A stretch of DNA of 64,000 nucleotides from Botryosphaeria dothidea (GCA_011503125.2 WWBZ02000062.1:2914001-2978000), one strand, 5' to 3'. Counted from the stretch's first letter, positions 22,863 to 36,733 are shown. Notes: generated by a model not told the origin, from the letters alone. Numbers and translations are program-made.

Positions 22863-25800
22863 TGCCGCGGCCCTCACAGCGACCGGGAAGACGTCAACTG
22901 CCCCAAAGCGAGTGCGACGCCTGTGCGGCAGCCCTCGCGGCTTCAGCGCGGCGTCAGCAGTCAGCACCGAATCGCCAGAACGCCCGCGCCGGCCGCCGCC
23001 TGCAACGACGTCCTATCTGCTGGGAAAAAGCGTGGGGTCCCGACAGTCTGGCCATTGGCCGCAGCCGCGCCCTCACCTGCAGGCAGCCTCCTAGTCGAGT
23101 GACCAACGACTGGCCATCGGCCGGGATAGCCCTGCTTGTTCCAACGAGGCCCAAGGCTGCACAGCGACCCGCGCACCGCGCGATGCGCGCCCGCAAAATG
23201 AGGTCGTGACCCGGTAATTCGGGTCCGCAGCGCCACGGGCGGATGTACAATGCGCGCGCGCTCCTTCAGCCATCTCCCCCTCTGGTCGCCAGCGTCCGCT
23301 CCATCTCCGTGCGTGCTTCTCGTCGTCGTGCAGGGCCCTGACAATCTGATCTCACCAGACTTCGGACGCCAGCAACCCGGACCCGCCTTCAGCCTCGTTG
23401 ACGCTGCTGCTGCTCAACACCTCCCCCAACGCGCCCTTTGAAACAGCCCATCCGCACGGCTGGGTCCTGCTGTCTTGGACGCCCGCTGCACCGCACCGCG
23501 CCTCTCCCCCCGAGAAAGCAGCTTTTTCCGCCAGCAACACCCTCCTCTTGCGCAATCTGGGGTAGATTTCCGGTTTCAGATGGGTTGCCAGATCCAGGCG
23601 CGCCTGGAGATTGACAGGCTTGGCTCCGGTCTCGCAGGCTCGCCAGACGCGAGGCGACTGCTTTCCGCTTCCCCGAGCAACGGTCATCGAGTAGATCACC
23701 GCCCTACGATCCCTCCACCCTGGCCGGCTTGCCCGATACAATCTCATCGGCATCATCAATGTCTTGGGCGATCTACCTCGCGGTTTCGGTGGACCTGCAG
23801 TAGCCTCGGGCGCGTGAGAGCACCCGACCTACCGACGTGCCAGGGTCCTGGTCGAGCAGGACCCTCGGTGGCGGGTGAGGCTCTGGAGAAAGTGACAGAA
23901 TCGATGCCGTCTGAAATGGCGCATGCCCGAGTTGGCGACGATTCTGCGCCTACAATCCTTTGGAAACGGTGGCGCCCAGTCCCTCAGGCGACATCTTCTG
24001 CGAACAACAACCTTGATCCTGTCGAGGTTTCACCACCCTCCTTCAGCCGCGCCAGCTCGCCCTGCTGCTGCGGCCTCACCGCCGGCAGCCTGCACTGTAA
24101 CGTGCATCTCTCCACGACTCAGGCGGTTGGGCGTGCTGGTGTTCGCAGCTGCCGACCAGGTTCTCCATGACTTTACACCCCTCCTAGGCGATAAAGAATG
24201 GGCCTGTGGCATGCCAGTGCGCGGACTCGATATTATTGTGAACACCTCGAAGCGGGCGCGTGAGAGATGAAATGCGGGCTCGGCCGTGCATGTTTCTCTC
24301 GTTGCCAGCGCGCTTAACGCACAGATCGCTCGCCGAAGCTCAAAATAGGACAGGCGGCCGGGATGGGAAGGCAGTGGGTTGTGGATGCCGGACGAACATC
24401 ATCGTCGGGCAGTCAGCGAGGTTGAACGAGCTGTCATCAAAGAGGATGTCGCGGCCTGAGTCGCAGCGGCGGCGATGCTAGGCGCAGGGAGCCGCGTGCG
24501 CACTGCGCGACATACGAACGCCATGGCACTCCAGGTTGCGGACCCGGAGGCGTGGAGACTGTCAGCTCGAGACAGGCTGGGCGATCCAAGCGGTCCAGAC
24601 GCTGTCAAGACCCACCATCAGCCTCAAATCTCGAGTCGCAGGTCGTCAATCCAAATAGAGAGAGCGACTCGGCCCCCAAGGCCGAGTCGTGAGCAGGCCA
24701 GTATGGATCTCGCATCTCCAAGAGGCAGCCGGGCTGCAGGCATGGTCAGATTTTGCATCCACGTGCCGCTGCCAGATGCAGATGGCTTGCCAGGGCGCGC
24801 AGCCGTTCAGGGGAACGCTGGGCGTCGCGGGGCCTCAATTGAGGTGGTGCAGCCCAAGAGGGGAGCGAAGCGAGAGAGCTGAGGCCCGGGATGCGTCGCC
24901 GCGGTCGTCATCGAAGCGGGCGTGGGTGGTGGAGGCGCGAGTGGGCGTGCGGTTGTCGGCAGGGAAGCGCAGGATGTCGGACAGGATTTAGCAGTCAGGA
25001 TTTAGCAGTGGGAGCTAAGTCTTCGTGCCGCTCTGCCCGCCCGCCGCTAAGCTGGCACCGGCCTGGGGCGCGGCTACCAGCGGCCGCTTGACTCGCGCCT
25101 GCCATGACCGCATCCCGCATCGCGCAGTCGACGCTGTTTCCAAACGCCTGCCTGGCCGTTTGAGACGGCCCTCACCACACGCCGCCGCGATGTGACTGAT
25201 CACCGCATGCCAGCGCCCTCTCGCCAATCGCCACCGCTTCTTTATTTTTACCAAGATCCCGACGGTCGAATCGGAATCTTTACTCTCCTGATGCCCCGCA
25301 TCCCTCCACGATGCCCTCTTCGCAAATCTCACCCACCGCACGATCCCGTATCCTGCACGCATGCTGGCTTCCGCGTGCGTGCCCTCGCCGAATCCGACTT
25401 CTGCCCCGGCATCTGCCGTCATCGTCGCCGTCATCGCCAATGCAGCGCTCTGTGGCCCATGCTGGTCGAGGTGGTCCATGTGCCTGGTATTGGCAGCGAG
25501 CCCGTTTCTCAGTGGATGCCTCGCATTTGGCCTGTCCGGGGTCGCGGTGATGGCGATGGTCTTGAAGCTGCCCCTCGCCTGCCCCTCCAACCCTCCTTTT
25601 CACCATCTCTTCCAGGCCCAGGGACTGATGTCTGACTGCTTCAGGGACAGATCCACGCTGCCGGGGCTCGTTTTCATCTCACCGGAGTCCAGCTTCCAGC
25701 TTCCACCCGCTCGCATCACCCGCAGGCCCTGTCGCATCACAGGCATTGACCCTCGCTTGATGCAGAGAAGAGGAGCCCGCAAGCCCTCGCTCGCCAGTCA

Positions 25801-26041
25801 GATCGCCATCCCTAACCGCTTCACGCGAAATCCTCAGACTCGCACCTGAGCATTTCCATTAACCCCATGCCCCCCATCTCGCTCCTCCGTCCTCCTTCAT
25901 GCGCGTGCGAAACATGCGCGAACGTGCGTCTCTTGCAACTCCGCTTCTCGCCTGCAGACGTGCGCGTCTCAGCACCTCTGCCTGCCAGCATTGTCCCAAA
26001 ACACGCTGGCGATGTGACAGAGAGCGGAGACGGCCATTTTC

Positions 26042-26063
26042 GGGGGGGGGGGGGGGGGGGGGG
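26042..26063. repeat. Poly-G tract (22 G)
   Basis: A second, longer perfect guanine run on the same strand, 3.2 kb from the first. Confidence 0.95.
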
Positions 26064-26875
26064 CTCGCGCTCTGAGATCCAGAGCACGAGGTAAGTACCG
26101 CGCATCGCGAGCCGATCTCTCCTTCGCACGAGGCGCACCCACACTCGCGGTTCCGCCTAGGCAAATTACCCCTACCGCGCCGCACACAGGCTGCGCATGG
26201 CGTCCTCTCGCGCCTCTACCACGCGCACCGCCCTCACCGCCGCAAGGGCTCAGCCATGCGCACCATAACCAATCATGCAGATACAAGCTGCGAACTTGCC
26301 TAGCCTACCCGTCTGCCCGCCCGCGCCGCAGCAGCTAATCCACTAGCCTCACGCCGCACTGGGACGTCCGACCACTAAGCAAACCGCCCGCTGCGGAGAA
26401 TAGCCAGTAAGCATAAGCCGCAAAGCACCACCGGGCCAACCTCCCTCACTCCTTACCGTTCACACGGGAAGAAACGAGCTCTGGGAAATCTAAGCGCCCA
26501 GTCTCGGAAAGGTCAAGCTCCCGTCGGCACGACGCTTCCGCAGCAAGGGGTGGTGTGCGGGCTGGCGTGCCGGGACCAGGTCGCTGCAGGTGCGAGGCTT
26601 TGGCAGATAGGCGGGATTGGCATGGATTGTGTCAGCGGGCTGTAGATTTGTATAGCGAATCAACCAACGGCCGCGTAGACGGTAAGCCAGTTGGTTGGCT
26701 GGTAAGTGAACTGGGAGAGGGCTGTTTTGTGCTCCGGTGATAATCTGATGATGTTGGAGTGGACCTTGGACACCGAAAAAGGCGCGAGATGACTGTTACG
26801 AACTACCAGTTCGCTGCCGCTGTACCTTGAATCTCTTTGTGGCGGGTATACCATTACTCAAAACAGTCTGGCCGG

Positions 26876-26898
26876 GTTGTTGTTGTTGTTGTTGTTGT
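26876..26898. repeat. (GTT)n microsatellite
   Basis: Seven to eight perfect GTT units in noncoding DNA. Confidence 0.9.
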
Positions 26899-28622
26899 CA
26901 GAACGTTGCTGAGTAAGGAGCTGTCCAGTTTTGAGCAGCTGTTCACGCGGGTCTCCGTGCGCAGACTGCCTGGTTAGTACCTGGCAGCCAACAAGACTAC
27001 AGATGTACGTGCGGCTCCGGAGTTGCGTAAGACAATTTCCTATCCCGCGAAATGCCCTTCGTCCCTATTTCTACAATACCCCTTGCTCGCTTTCCGCTTT
27101 GGCCACAGCGAGGCTACAACGGGCTGATCACCATCGTTGCTGGGCCTCTCTAGCCTTCACGTACACTACCCAAAAATTCTCCACAGTAAATCCTCGTTTT
27201 CTTAGCCCCCACCTTGGGCCGGGGCCAGCTCCACCAGTGCAGACTTACCGCGGCTCTTACTGGAAGAGACCGATTGAGTATCAATCCACGAGATTAGAGG
27301 TTTCCGTCAATGAGAGCGGCTGAGACGCGTACTCACACTTGCAGTTGCTCCGGTGGGATCTTTGCCTCTTGCGGGTCACGTTGCCAGATCTCAACTGTCC
27401 GACACCGAGAACCTGTGCACGGAGCTACACTGCTTGCTCGTAGGGCTGGTTGTCTGGTTGCTCGACGTTCGTACTGTCATTGCCAAACCAGAAGTCTCTA
27501 CGAAGGACGCGGCCTTCGTTCTCTTTCACTCCCGCAAAATTCATTTGTGTATTCAAAAACTGGGTTCATTTCAACTTGCATCGCATCGATTTCTTTCAAA
27601 TCACGTTCAATGCACAAGTATTCTACAATAACCCGGAAGAGCGCGAAACTGCAACCATCAGGGTGAAGCAGGCCAGGGAAACGGCTAGGCTAGGTTGGAC
27701 ATTCGATGACAATTCTAGATCTCTTCTCGACAGCTCTCCTTCTCCCAACGATCCCGATTTTCCATCTATTCGAGACGAACCAAAGATACCAAACCCTGCG
27801 TTGTGCGACGTCAAGATGCGCCCGAGTATCGTGTTGCTGTCTACTCTCCCTCGGATCGGGAGCCGCGGGCGCGCGCGCCTGCCTCTGCTGATGCTGCAGC
27901 AACCCCAAAACACGCATACGAATCTGAAGACGCATGCACTTCCAAAACACGCCCGAAGAGCATCCGGAGCCAGAACCGACACGCTGGATCCCCAACCCCC
28001 TTCAAGCGCGCGCGCTTCCCACTTACTCTTGTTGCCCTCCCTGATCCTCACCGCAGTTGTCCTGAGCGCTTGCAGGCCCAAAACGTCAACGAACAGGGAG
28101 CACTGACGTTCTCGCATCATCTCTTGTCTCGAACCGCCCAAATACACATAGCGCAAATTCTTGTTCTTGGCCCGGGCAACATAGTAAAACGTCGACCGGC
28201 AAAGAAAAGAAAAGTGCGGAGCCCTGAACCGCCACACCCTCTACCTCCCCATCTCTTCGGGACGCCGTGGTATCGGGTATCTCGGGGCTTGCATGGAAGG
28301 TCCGGATCGAACGTTCGATCCATGCCAACGGATGTGACACAAAAATCCAAAGAAGAAACCAATAACAATTGGGAACAAGGCGGAGCGTGCAACTTTCCAG
28401 ATCGATGCAGGGCCGCGCAGGGGCGTCGGGTTTTCTCGAACGACAATGACGAAAAAATGCATCCGTAGGGCAAAAAGAGAGAGGGAGAGAGAGAGACAAC
28501 CAAGATAACCTCACTGTGCTCTGATGAGCTGGAACGAGACAATAACAAGAAGAGAGTAGCATCACATGCTCGCACTCGAGCCCCCAGGCTATCCGTGCTC
28601 CTCTGATACTGACACCTGCACG

Positions 28623-28680
28623 TCTCTCTCTCTCCCCCCTCTCTCTCCCCCCTCTCTCTCTTTCCCCTCTTCTTTCTCTC
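28623..28680. repeat. Polypyrimidine CT/C tract
   Basis: Alternating CT dinucleotides are interrupted twice by runs of about six C. A complementary GA-rich tract lies at about 28479-28496. Polypyrimidine tracts of this kind often precede fungal transcription starts, but no gene is recognised downstream. Confidence 0.85.
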
Positions 28681-29185
28681 ACTGTCATCATCGATAGCCA
28701 AACCATCAACGTTCGTACAACCTCAAACTCCTTCACGCACTGACAACGGCCATCAATCTGACACACCACATGCGCGCGCGCTCTCGTCCCAACGATGCAT
28801 CCCCTCCCCCCTTGTCCCAAAAAAGCAAACCAAAAAACCCTCACGCAGTCGTATGTATCTCTCCACCAGGGAACCAGCGCTCTGGTTCCCCGCAGGGCGA
28901 TACACACTTCGATCTCACTTGGTTCGTAAAACGCTCCGTTCGGGCTGAAAACCTGGTCTCTCTCTGCATGTGCGGGTCCCCTTATCCGGATTCCGAACAG
29001 AGGAAGGAAGGGTGGGTTTCAAAAGAAGGCAGGAAGATGGGAAAGGAAAAAAGGCACGGCTCAAGATAGATCTCCCATGAGGCGTGACATTTCCCAGAAG
29101 CACTGTCCAGCTCCCTCTTCCTCTGCGACCTGAATGTTTGTGAGGCGCGTATTGTCGTTGCATCGACAAGCACTGTCCAAGTAAC

Positions 29186-29226
29186 CGCTCCCTCCCTCCC
29201 CTCCTCCCTCCCTCCCTCCCTCTCCA
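29186..29226. repeat. (CCCT)n tetranucleotide tract
   Basis: Imperfect CCCT/CTCC tandem units in noncoding DNA. Confidence 0.8.
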
Positions 29227-32200
29227 CCCTGTTGTCTCTTGCCTCCCGCCTTGTTGGAAGGTACCTGCTTGATTACATCGTGCGTGCATACACAATCACG
29301 CACTTTAGCCGCCCTGCCTGCCTGCGGTATTGCAACATCAAAATCTCACACACACCTGCGCACACTCCGCTCTGACCCCTCACAGGGGCGTGCGGAAAAC
29401 CCGAATGGTGCACGTGCACGGCAAGGCGGGTCGTGTCGTTCCCTGGGTGGAGCTCTCTTCTTGTCAGGTAGTAGTTTAGGCCCACCAACCACGGGACCAC
29501 CTACACGGGCTGTGCTGTCTCTTGTACAACAAACAAAAATCTGACTCGAAGAAGAGGGACAACCCGCCCACCTGTCTACTCTACCCTTCCCGCCCCCAAG
29601 GAACCTGCAACTAACCGCCCCAAAAAAACGTTCCCCCCCTCCGCTGTTGTGTATCGTCCGATCGTGCGTCCATTTTTATTTATCCCCAACCGTCATGCAC
29701 AAACACGACCGCGTCGTCGGCGCAACGGTTTTGGCCCTGAGATAATGCAGATAAAAATGGGAAAAAGAAATCAAGTCAGGTGGAGAGACAGACAACCCAC
29801 ACGGTCCAGCACAGTACTCACCTGTCCACCTTGATTTGTCCACCCGCAGCCTTACCATGAAACTCCCAAGAGGAGAGAGATCCCATCCGAGATCAAGGCT
29901 TGGAACCGGCACGCATGCAATCGTTCCCCTCTGACAATGGCCTCAAACAGCTCCTCATCAGCAGAGTGAGATCTGTCACGGATCATATCTTGGGACCTGC
30001 TTACTCACCTGCCGCTTCTTCGTAGGAAAAGAGAGAGATCGGCAATGAATCTGGCGCACTGCCTCCCAATTGGTCACGCAACGCTCTTACGGGCCCCATC
30101 CCAGCCCGTATGTACCTGCGAGTTTAGCAGCAGTAGCACGCACTGCACTGACAACACAACAAAGATGGCAAGTATCAACACACCTCTTGCCCGATCAGGC
30201 ATCTCTGCCCCTCGCTCGCCCCGAAGCCTGGTCCATGAGGCGGGACGAGAGAAGGCGGCAAGACAAAAAATAGTGGGAATGGGGCGAAAGAAAAGACTGG
30301 GGGCTGTAAGGCGTCGCCGCTGGTTGGCACGGCGCTGGCTCCGAGCTATAGGTCAAAAATACCTATTCCACGTTGCCCCTCCATCCATGTACAATAAGAT
30401 AATGATCATAGCAATCGCATTCTGAGAAATCCTGTTGCGGTCAATGATTAACAGGGCATATTTCATGCTGGTTGAGAGCGGTGGCTGCGGTGAGAAGATG
30501 CGGAGTGCAGCTGGTGTTCGTGCCCGACACCACCTTCGCTACTACGCCTTGCGGCCCAAGAAATCGAGATCGTGATGAATGAAGAGAGCGAATGCGAAGC
30601 AATGCACGTTCTTTCTCTCCTGAGAAGCGGCTGATTTGACTGAGCGGTCAACGTCGAGCCAAGGAGAGCACACGATGTGTGCATGATGTTGCTGCTTGGG
30701 GCGCAAATTCGGAATTTCATCGTCCCAAGAGACTCGACGCTGCAGTTCCTGCAGCACAGGCGTGCCGTTGCCTGTCACTGCAGCTTTGCAGCTTCCAAGC
30801 AGCTTCCAAGCAGCTCCCATTCTATTCCCGTCAATAACCGCCGTCATTGATGGTGGTGGTGTGTGCTCATCGGAAGCGCCTTGCAGATCCGAGTACTGTC
30901 AGAACGTACACAGCTACGTGTGCTTGAGCTGCGCCTCCACTGCCTCGCTCCTTGCCCGCGCCGCCTCGCCGTATCTGGGGCTGAGGATGCCGCACACGTA
31001 ATGGAGCAGACGAGCAGGCTTGCAGCAGTTCGATCAAGGACAGGTATGTACTACCAGCATCATCGCCATCGTCATGCTCTTCGGAGGCGGCCGTTCTCTG
31101 CCAACCAAGCATTGGAAATTGGCTCTCCCCTGCATAGAAAGTGTTCGAAGAAGCCAAAACGTAGGGTTCAGCCTCGTTCCCGACAATCCGCGCGATTCGA
31201 GGGGTCAACTGTGGGAAAACCGACGGGCTGGTTCGGCGAATGGGAAGACGTGGCGCGATGGAGAAAGCAGCAAGATTAGTTTTGCGTGCTCCAGATTGTG
31301 TTGATCGCTTCGTCTCGCCTGCTGCATGGTTCTGCTGCAGCTAACGTATGCGAGATCGATGTTAGGGTAAAAATATGCAGGTGTTGACATTTTCTGAATA
31401 TATGCAGGGATGCGTGCGTTGAGCGGGAAGCGTTGATGGCATGAGTCGAGTACGTGCGCTTGAACTGTGCACGCCCGTCACAGATGCGTATTCCGAGTGT
31501 TGGTAGCGGGCATGGTGGCGAATTCACTACGATGCCCAGGTTTGCTGTCCCTGCGTTTGTATACCCTGCGATGGTGAGTCGCGTGGTCTGTGGGGTCAGA
31601 AGAAAGCATACGGAGGGGACGATCGATTGAGGGCACTGAAATGAGGGGAATTGGTAATGGGACTGGGGTTGGAATGGTGATTGGCGAAGGCTTGAAGGAG
31701 AAGATACCGGATTGGGCAGTAAATGCTTTGTGTGACGGTAGGTTGGGGTCATGCAAAACACCGAGATCCGATGGCGGTCGCCGTATTCGTGTGGCCGTGC
31801 AGGAGAGTGGTGGTCCAGGAGTGCGGTCAGAGCGGAAAAGGCGAAACCAGAGGCGAGGGGCGAGGGGCGCAGGCTGGACGGTGAGGCGGCAGGGGCATTG
31901 TATGTGGCGGGCGTCCAGTTGTTTGGAATTGCGATGGAATAGTGGGTTCTGGTCAGATCGGGGCCTCTGTCACGACCAGAAGCGCGGGCACGATGCGATG
32001 GCCATGGGTGGTTCTGGGCAGCGGATGGGGTGTCGGCATCGAGAGCTGTTCTGAGATGTCGATGCCGGCGCAGTGGGACTTGCTGGCTGAATCCGAAAAG
32101 AGGGTTGAGGCGTCGGGAAGGCGGGCGGGTGGATGTCGGAAGCGCAGCCAGGAGCCGGGGTAGGCGGACAAGGCTGGCCACTAAGGCGAGTGATATAGGC

Positions 32201-33422
32201 GGGGATGTAGCGAGATCTGGCCACTCGGAATGTTTGGTAGAGTGAAGCGCAACAGGCGGAGCGTCTTGAAACCGATGGTGATGGGCGGTTGAAGGAAGCG
32301 CACGGGCGGCAGGGCTGTGCGCAACAGCGGGACGGAGCACCGCACCGGGGGAAGCTGCGGCGGGCAGTCAGGGCGCCGGGTCGCGGAAGATGCCAGCACG
32401 ATGGTGTCTACCCAGAGAGAAGCGAAGGGCCGGACGGCGGTGGTGAGCGCCGTGCGCGGCAGAGCGCCGGCAGCAGGACGACGATGACGCTGGCGGCAGG
32501 GACTGATTTGGATGCAGGCAGGCAGATTGGGAGTCTGGATGAGACAGGTCCTCTTTGTGGTGAATCACCACGGCGTGGCGGAGGCTGCAGGCGGGCGCGC
32601 AAGTGGAAGAAGACTCGGCTCGAGGCACATTACGAGCAAGCCGATCATGTGCAGAGTGTTCTATGCGAGATGCGTGTAACCGTCGATTGAGATGGGTGCA
32701 TATCGTGGCGATGGAGTTGAGGAAATCCAGTGGGCGAGAGGCGTGAGGTGTGAGCACTGGCATGCGCGCGCAGTCCTGTGTCAGTTGGCCGCGCGCCGAA
32801 ACAGTCAAGCGCGCCTGCTGCATGCTGCCATTTCCTTCCGCCGCAACACCACCACCAACAAAACCACCTCCTCAGCGTCAGTCTCCCGGCGGGCGCCGTC
32901 GTGGCTTGTCGCAGCGCTTGCGGATTCCTGCTCACAACGGCATGGCTTTGCGAGCTCCCGCGCACTGGCTTCGGCTGCGCGCTCCGGCGGCTGATCGCCC
33001 GGACGAAAGCTCAGCCTTTCATCCGCTCCTCCACATCATCCCCTACCGGCCCACAACTGCGGATCCAACCAAAATGAATCCGCTCCCGGCTTGCCGAATC
33101 CATTCTTCACCCTCCGACTCACCATCTGATGAAATGTGACGGCCCAGACTTGACTTTCTGACACCCAGGGTCCAGCCTTAATGCGCAAGTCTCCTGACTC
33201 TCGGCCATACCCTCCCCAACCGGCACTCCTCCACACGAATACGTGAAGTGCCCTGCTGTATCCGCCGCTGCTGCATCCCAGATCGGCACCATATGCGCTA
33301 CAGCCAGCCTCGAGATCTCTGCCTGTAGATCCCGCCCTTCCCCCCGAGCCAGAATCCTGCTTCTCCGATTGAGAACCCACATAGGGGCTCTGTGTGCCAA
33401 CCTTCTCGAGCAGACATCTGAT

Positions 33423-33692
33423 CTAGCCCAATACTGCATTCTGTCCTTCCTCCACTGTCATCTCGTACACTTCTGCTGCTGCCATTGCTTTGACCGCCAG
33501 TTCTCGCCCACTTGAAACAATTTCCACGGAATTCTCCCTAACAGACTCGCTATTTCCCGCGTTAGCCGTTATTCTTCCCGGAGGAACGGCCCGATCCTCA
33601 AGGCACAATTCGAGGGCAGGGGGGTAGGCCTGATCAATCAACTTCCGGGGCCTGGATCTCGGAATGGTCGGTCTGGCCTCGGCCTTAAGTTA
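33423..33692 (-). pseudogene. Possible short coding relic of unknown identity
   Basis: Between two in-frame stops the minus strand reads a balanced, protein-like composition (for example LIDQAYPPALELCLEDRAVP and ELAVKAMAAAEVYEMTVEEG), unlike the Arg/Ser-rich chance frames around it. Neither a start, splice sites nor a family could be recognised. It lies where the GC-rich interval meets the AT-rich transposon island, so it could be an eroded gene or chance. Confidence 0.2.
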
Positions 33693-33900
33693 TTTGCTGA
33701 CAGCAACCCTACAAATCAAGTAATCCTGTCGGTGGTCTGGACGCCAGCCGTCAGCAAGGAGCCGTTGTGCTGTCAATAATTGTGACACTGGCCAGATATT
33801 CCGAGCCCCACATGTCGGAACTATAAGTGCCCGTCCGCGGGGAAGTCCGTGACGTGCGGCGTCTGTTCCTGCCACAACGGTCGTCAGTGCGGCCATCGTT

Positions 33901-36493
33901 GTTGGGCTTTTTTGAGATAGATAGTATGGAGAATGTTGATCGGGTACGCAAGCAATTCTTAGCGCCGCATGAGATCTAGATACGCGGATATTGACATCTG
34001 ACTCTCGTCCGCGAAAATCTTACGTTTATCGAGATCACTAGTTTGGGTGAAGATTTTTGCACCCAATAGTCCTGGCCTAACCGGCCAACACTCTACGGAG
34101 GGCGTTCCGAAGGAGAAGGAACTTTTTATGGGAATCCCAGCGAGGGCAACGGAGAACGGAGGTAGCGTGCTGCTGTCGGATGTGACGACATCGAGGGTTC
34201 AACGGGTATGCGCGAGAGATCGTATTGAGCACTGTCATGTGGAACCATTACTCTGGACCAGGACCGGAAAGTGTTCTCATGCTTGTGTCATGGCTGCATG
34301 GCAACGGACAAGCCGAACGCAAATGTGGTAGGCAGTGCGCCAAAGAAACTGATATGACGCATACTTGCGCCGCGATGACCGAATTTCTCTTGGTATTGCT
34401 CTACACTACCTGAGGTGCCAAGTCTACTTAGTCGACTTGAGTATCTTACTCCAGGTTGTTATGCTTTGAATTCAACTGTCCCCGCGGCAGTGAACTCGAA
34501 GAATAAAGAAGCGAGCCATCGGCCGTCCAGTTCCTCGCTGCTCAACCCGCTTTTACAACCAATGCAGGCGCTGTGAGTTGCTTCTGGGCTGCCCTTTGCC
34601 TCCTTCATAAAAACTTTAATAATTGATACATAATGATTCTGCTGCACTGTGTCTGATGATTGTGGCTTGTTTGAAAAGTGTGCCTGGCTTAAAACATATC
34701 TATGAGCTTGAACACTGAAATAAATTTGAATACAGGTAATCTCCTAACCTTTAAGATCGCAACAGAACCTCACCATTCAAGTGCAGTATCTGCTTGAGAT
34801 AATCCCCCTTCCCGCGATTGCGTTTATCGTGCCAATCCTGGCTTCTATCGTCTGGGAACGCGCTGCGCCATTTCATACCTAACATGTTGACCTGGTTCTT
34901 TGTGGCAGAGTATCATTCAGTATCCTTACAAACTGGAGATTCTCCCAGTTAACTGACTAACAGTCAGATGAGCTTGAGAGTGCAGATGAAGAGCTTGTGT
35001 TTAAGTGACGCGATGTCTGCTAGAGCAGGCGGAAACTTGGCTAGTAGCCGTTTTCGCATAGACAGCCAAAGGTCCCACAGTAGATTTCAGGCTCAAGTAC
35101 AGATCATCGCAGTGTTAGATATCAGTCCGAATACTCTAAACGGATTACTTCCACTAGAGTGTTGCAGCAAAACCCCGAAGTTTTCACTTTATTTTTACCT
35201 TTTATCGAACAAGTGGGTTGTTTGTATAGGGAGTGAAGTTTATCGTAGATTGGCATGAGGAGGAGGAGGGTAGGTGACCCGGTCCCTCTTATATAGTAGC
35301 TATATAACAAATTCTCGGTGTTGACCCTTGGTTCAATCAGACCCTGTTTCTCCCAACACCTTTTTACCAACCTGCAGAATCCACAACGCATATATAACGT
35401 TTCGCATATTATGATAGATCTCTATTTCACTCGAAAGTATCTATAACTCATCTATTTTCTCTAAAATACTGATAAATACGAAGAGTCGGAGGCCATGAGC
35501 CTCTACAAATGACGCACATACGTAATATGCGTGCCACCTTATGGACAAAATTACAACTCGGGATAAATCATAGGTCTCGTGTCTTTTTACATATATAACA
35601 GCTAATATAAATGTGCTGAATTCTATCTACCAGCCTTCTACTCTCAAATCGAACAACAATGGCATTCGTAGAGTCTAGGAAACGCCTTCTTAACTAAGTC
35701 CACACTGGTTGAGGTGGAATAATGAATAAGCAGTAATAAGTATGAAGCAATCGAATAACGCTTACGTGAAAAGAAAGGCAAATGATATCACCTGTTTACC
35801 GATGGAAACTATAACACGTAAGAGATTTTTAAGCTAGTAATGGGTAATTATAAGGTCAGTAAGTACTCGAAAAGAGCTCTCCGCTACTCACTGACGTGGT
35901 GCTTCTCGCGAGTTGCATCCTCGTCGAGCGTGAGAATTAAGACACGAAAGAACGAAGTTCGAAAATGCGATTGAAGGACAGTCCTGTAAATAAAGAGGAG
36001 GTCTCCAGAGGACTTGTCGCCATTTCCCAGGCGCAGAATACTTGAAATAAATATGGATACAGCCTCCTGAAGAAGAAACATACTTTGTTGACGGCGGCAG
36101 GTATGTGGAAACGTATCAAGGCAACAACGCTGGAAGGGGTGCTGCCCAAGCAGATAAGTCAAGAATCAATTTTAGCGGACCCCGAAATCCAAGATTGTTG
36201 GCAGGGCAAACAAAACTACGAGGACCCATCTTCGTGAAGCTAAATATGGAAGAGAACCCTGTATGGCACAATTTGAAGTAAAACATGATGATGGAGTGTA
36301 TATCCTGGGGCAAGTAAGCTCGGAATATATTTCCTCCGCTAGAGAAGAATTTCAATGAATTCAATCGGGACAGCACTGAATCATGTGGCAGGAAAAAATC
36401 CACCCCAGAGACGCAGCCAGGGACGCATCATGCTGCGCATACATGACAAGCTCCTCAGATTTGAGTCCGTGAGAAGTTCATCCTCACCATTAA
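33901..36493. other. AT-rich degenerate interval flanking the transposon island
   Basis: Composition shifts from GC-rich to AT-rich at about 33.9 kb. Only short frames remain, interrupted by stops on both strands. It may be old RIP-mutated repeat sequence or the original target locus of the LINE. No conserved domain could be read. Confidence 0.4.
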
Positions 36494-36509
36494 GTTGGTG
36501 AACCATTGA
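36494..36509. repeat. Target-site duplication of the LINE, left copy (16 bp)
   Basis: GTTGGTGAACCATTGA is identical to the copy at 47470-47485. The pair brackets the LINE and its nested element, as target-primed reverse transcription predicts. Confidence 0.9.
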
Positions 36510-36733
36510 TAGATAGATAAATTCATTTCTTCCCGATATAGCTCCCTTACGGGTCCATGCGGGGCTGGCTATCTGTAGTTATTTTACACGAGGGGGAAAA
36601 CCTTTTCGCCTGGCAAAAACCCCTCCTCTCTCTCTAGGCATGCTATCCTATACTAGTTCTTGTTTTTCCTTCTTACCAGTAGCGGCTGCTATAGCAGCCC
36701 TATATTCACCTACTAGACCTATCCCTTCAGTCC

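Larger units (their letters stand above)
21505..33900. other. Very long gene-poor interval upstream of the C2H2 factor (12.4 kb)
   Basis: I see no convincing gene. The proximal 2-3 kb should be the promoter and leader of the C2H2 factor. Contents are two poly-G tracts, a GTT microsatellite, CT-rich tracts around 28.6 and 29.2 kb, and a short GCAGCTTCCAA tandem at about 30786-30814. Open frames of 200-350 codons (for example minus strand 32340-31276) are low-complexity and lack domains, introns or a start context. A weak coding relic near its right edge is listed separately. Confidence 0.5.

Noticed and set aside
27450..28106. 218-codon open frame on the plus strand
   Set aside because: No domain, and equally long frames overlap on the minus strand. 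The sequence is interrupted by polypyrimidine tracts typical of noncoding DNA.
31276..32340. 354-codon open frame on the minus strand
   Set aside because: Pro/Ser/His/Arg-rich low-complexity translation without a recognisable domain, splice structure or promoter. Best explained by GC-rich composition.
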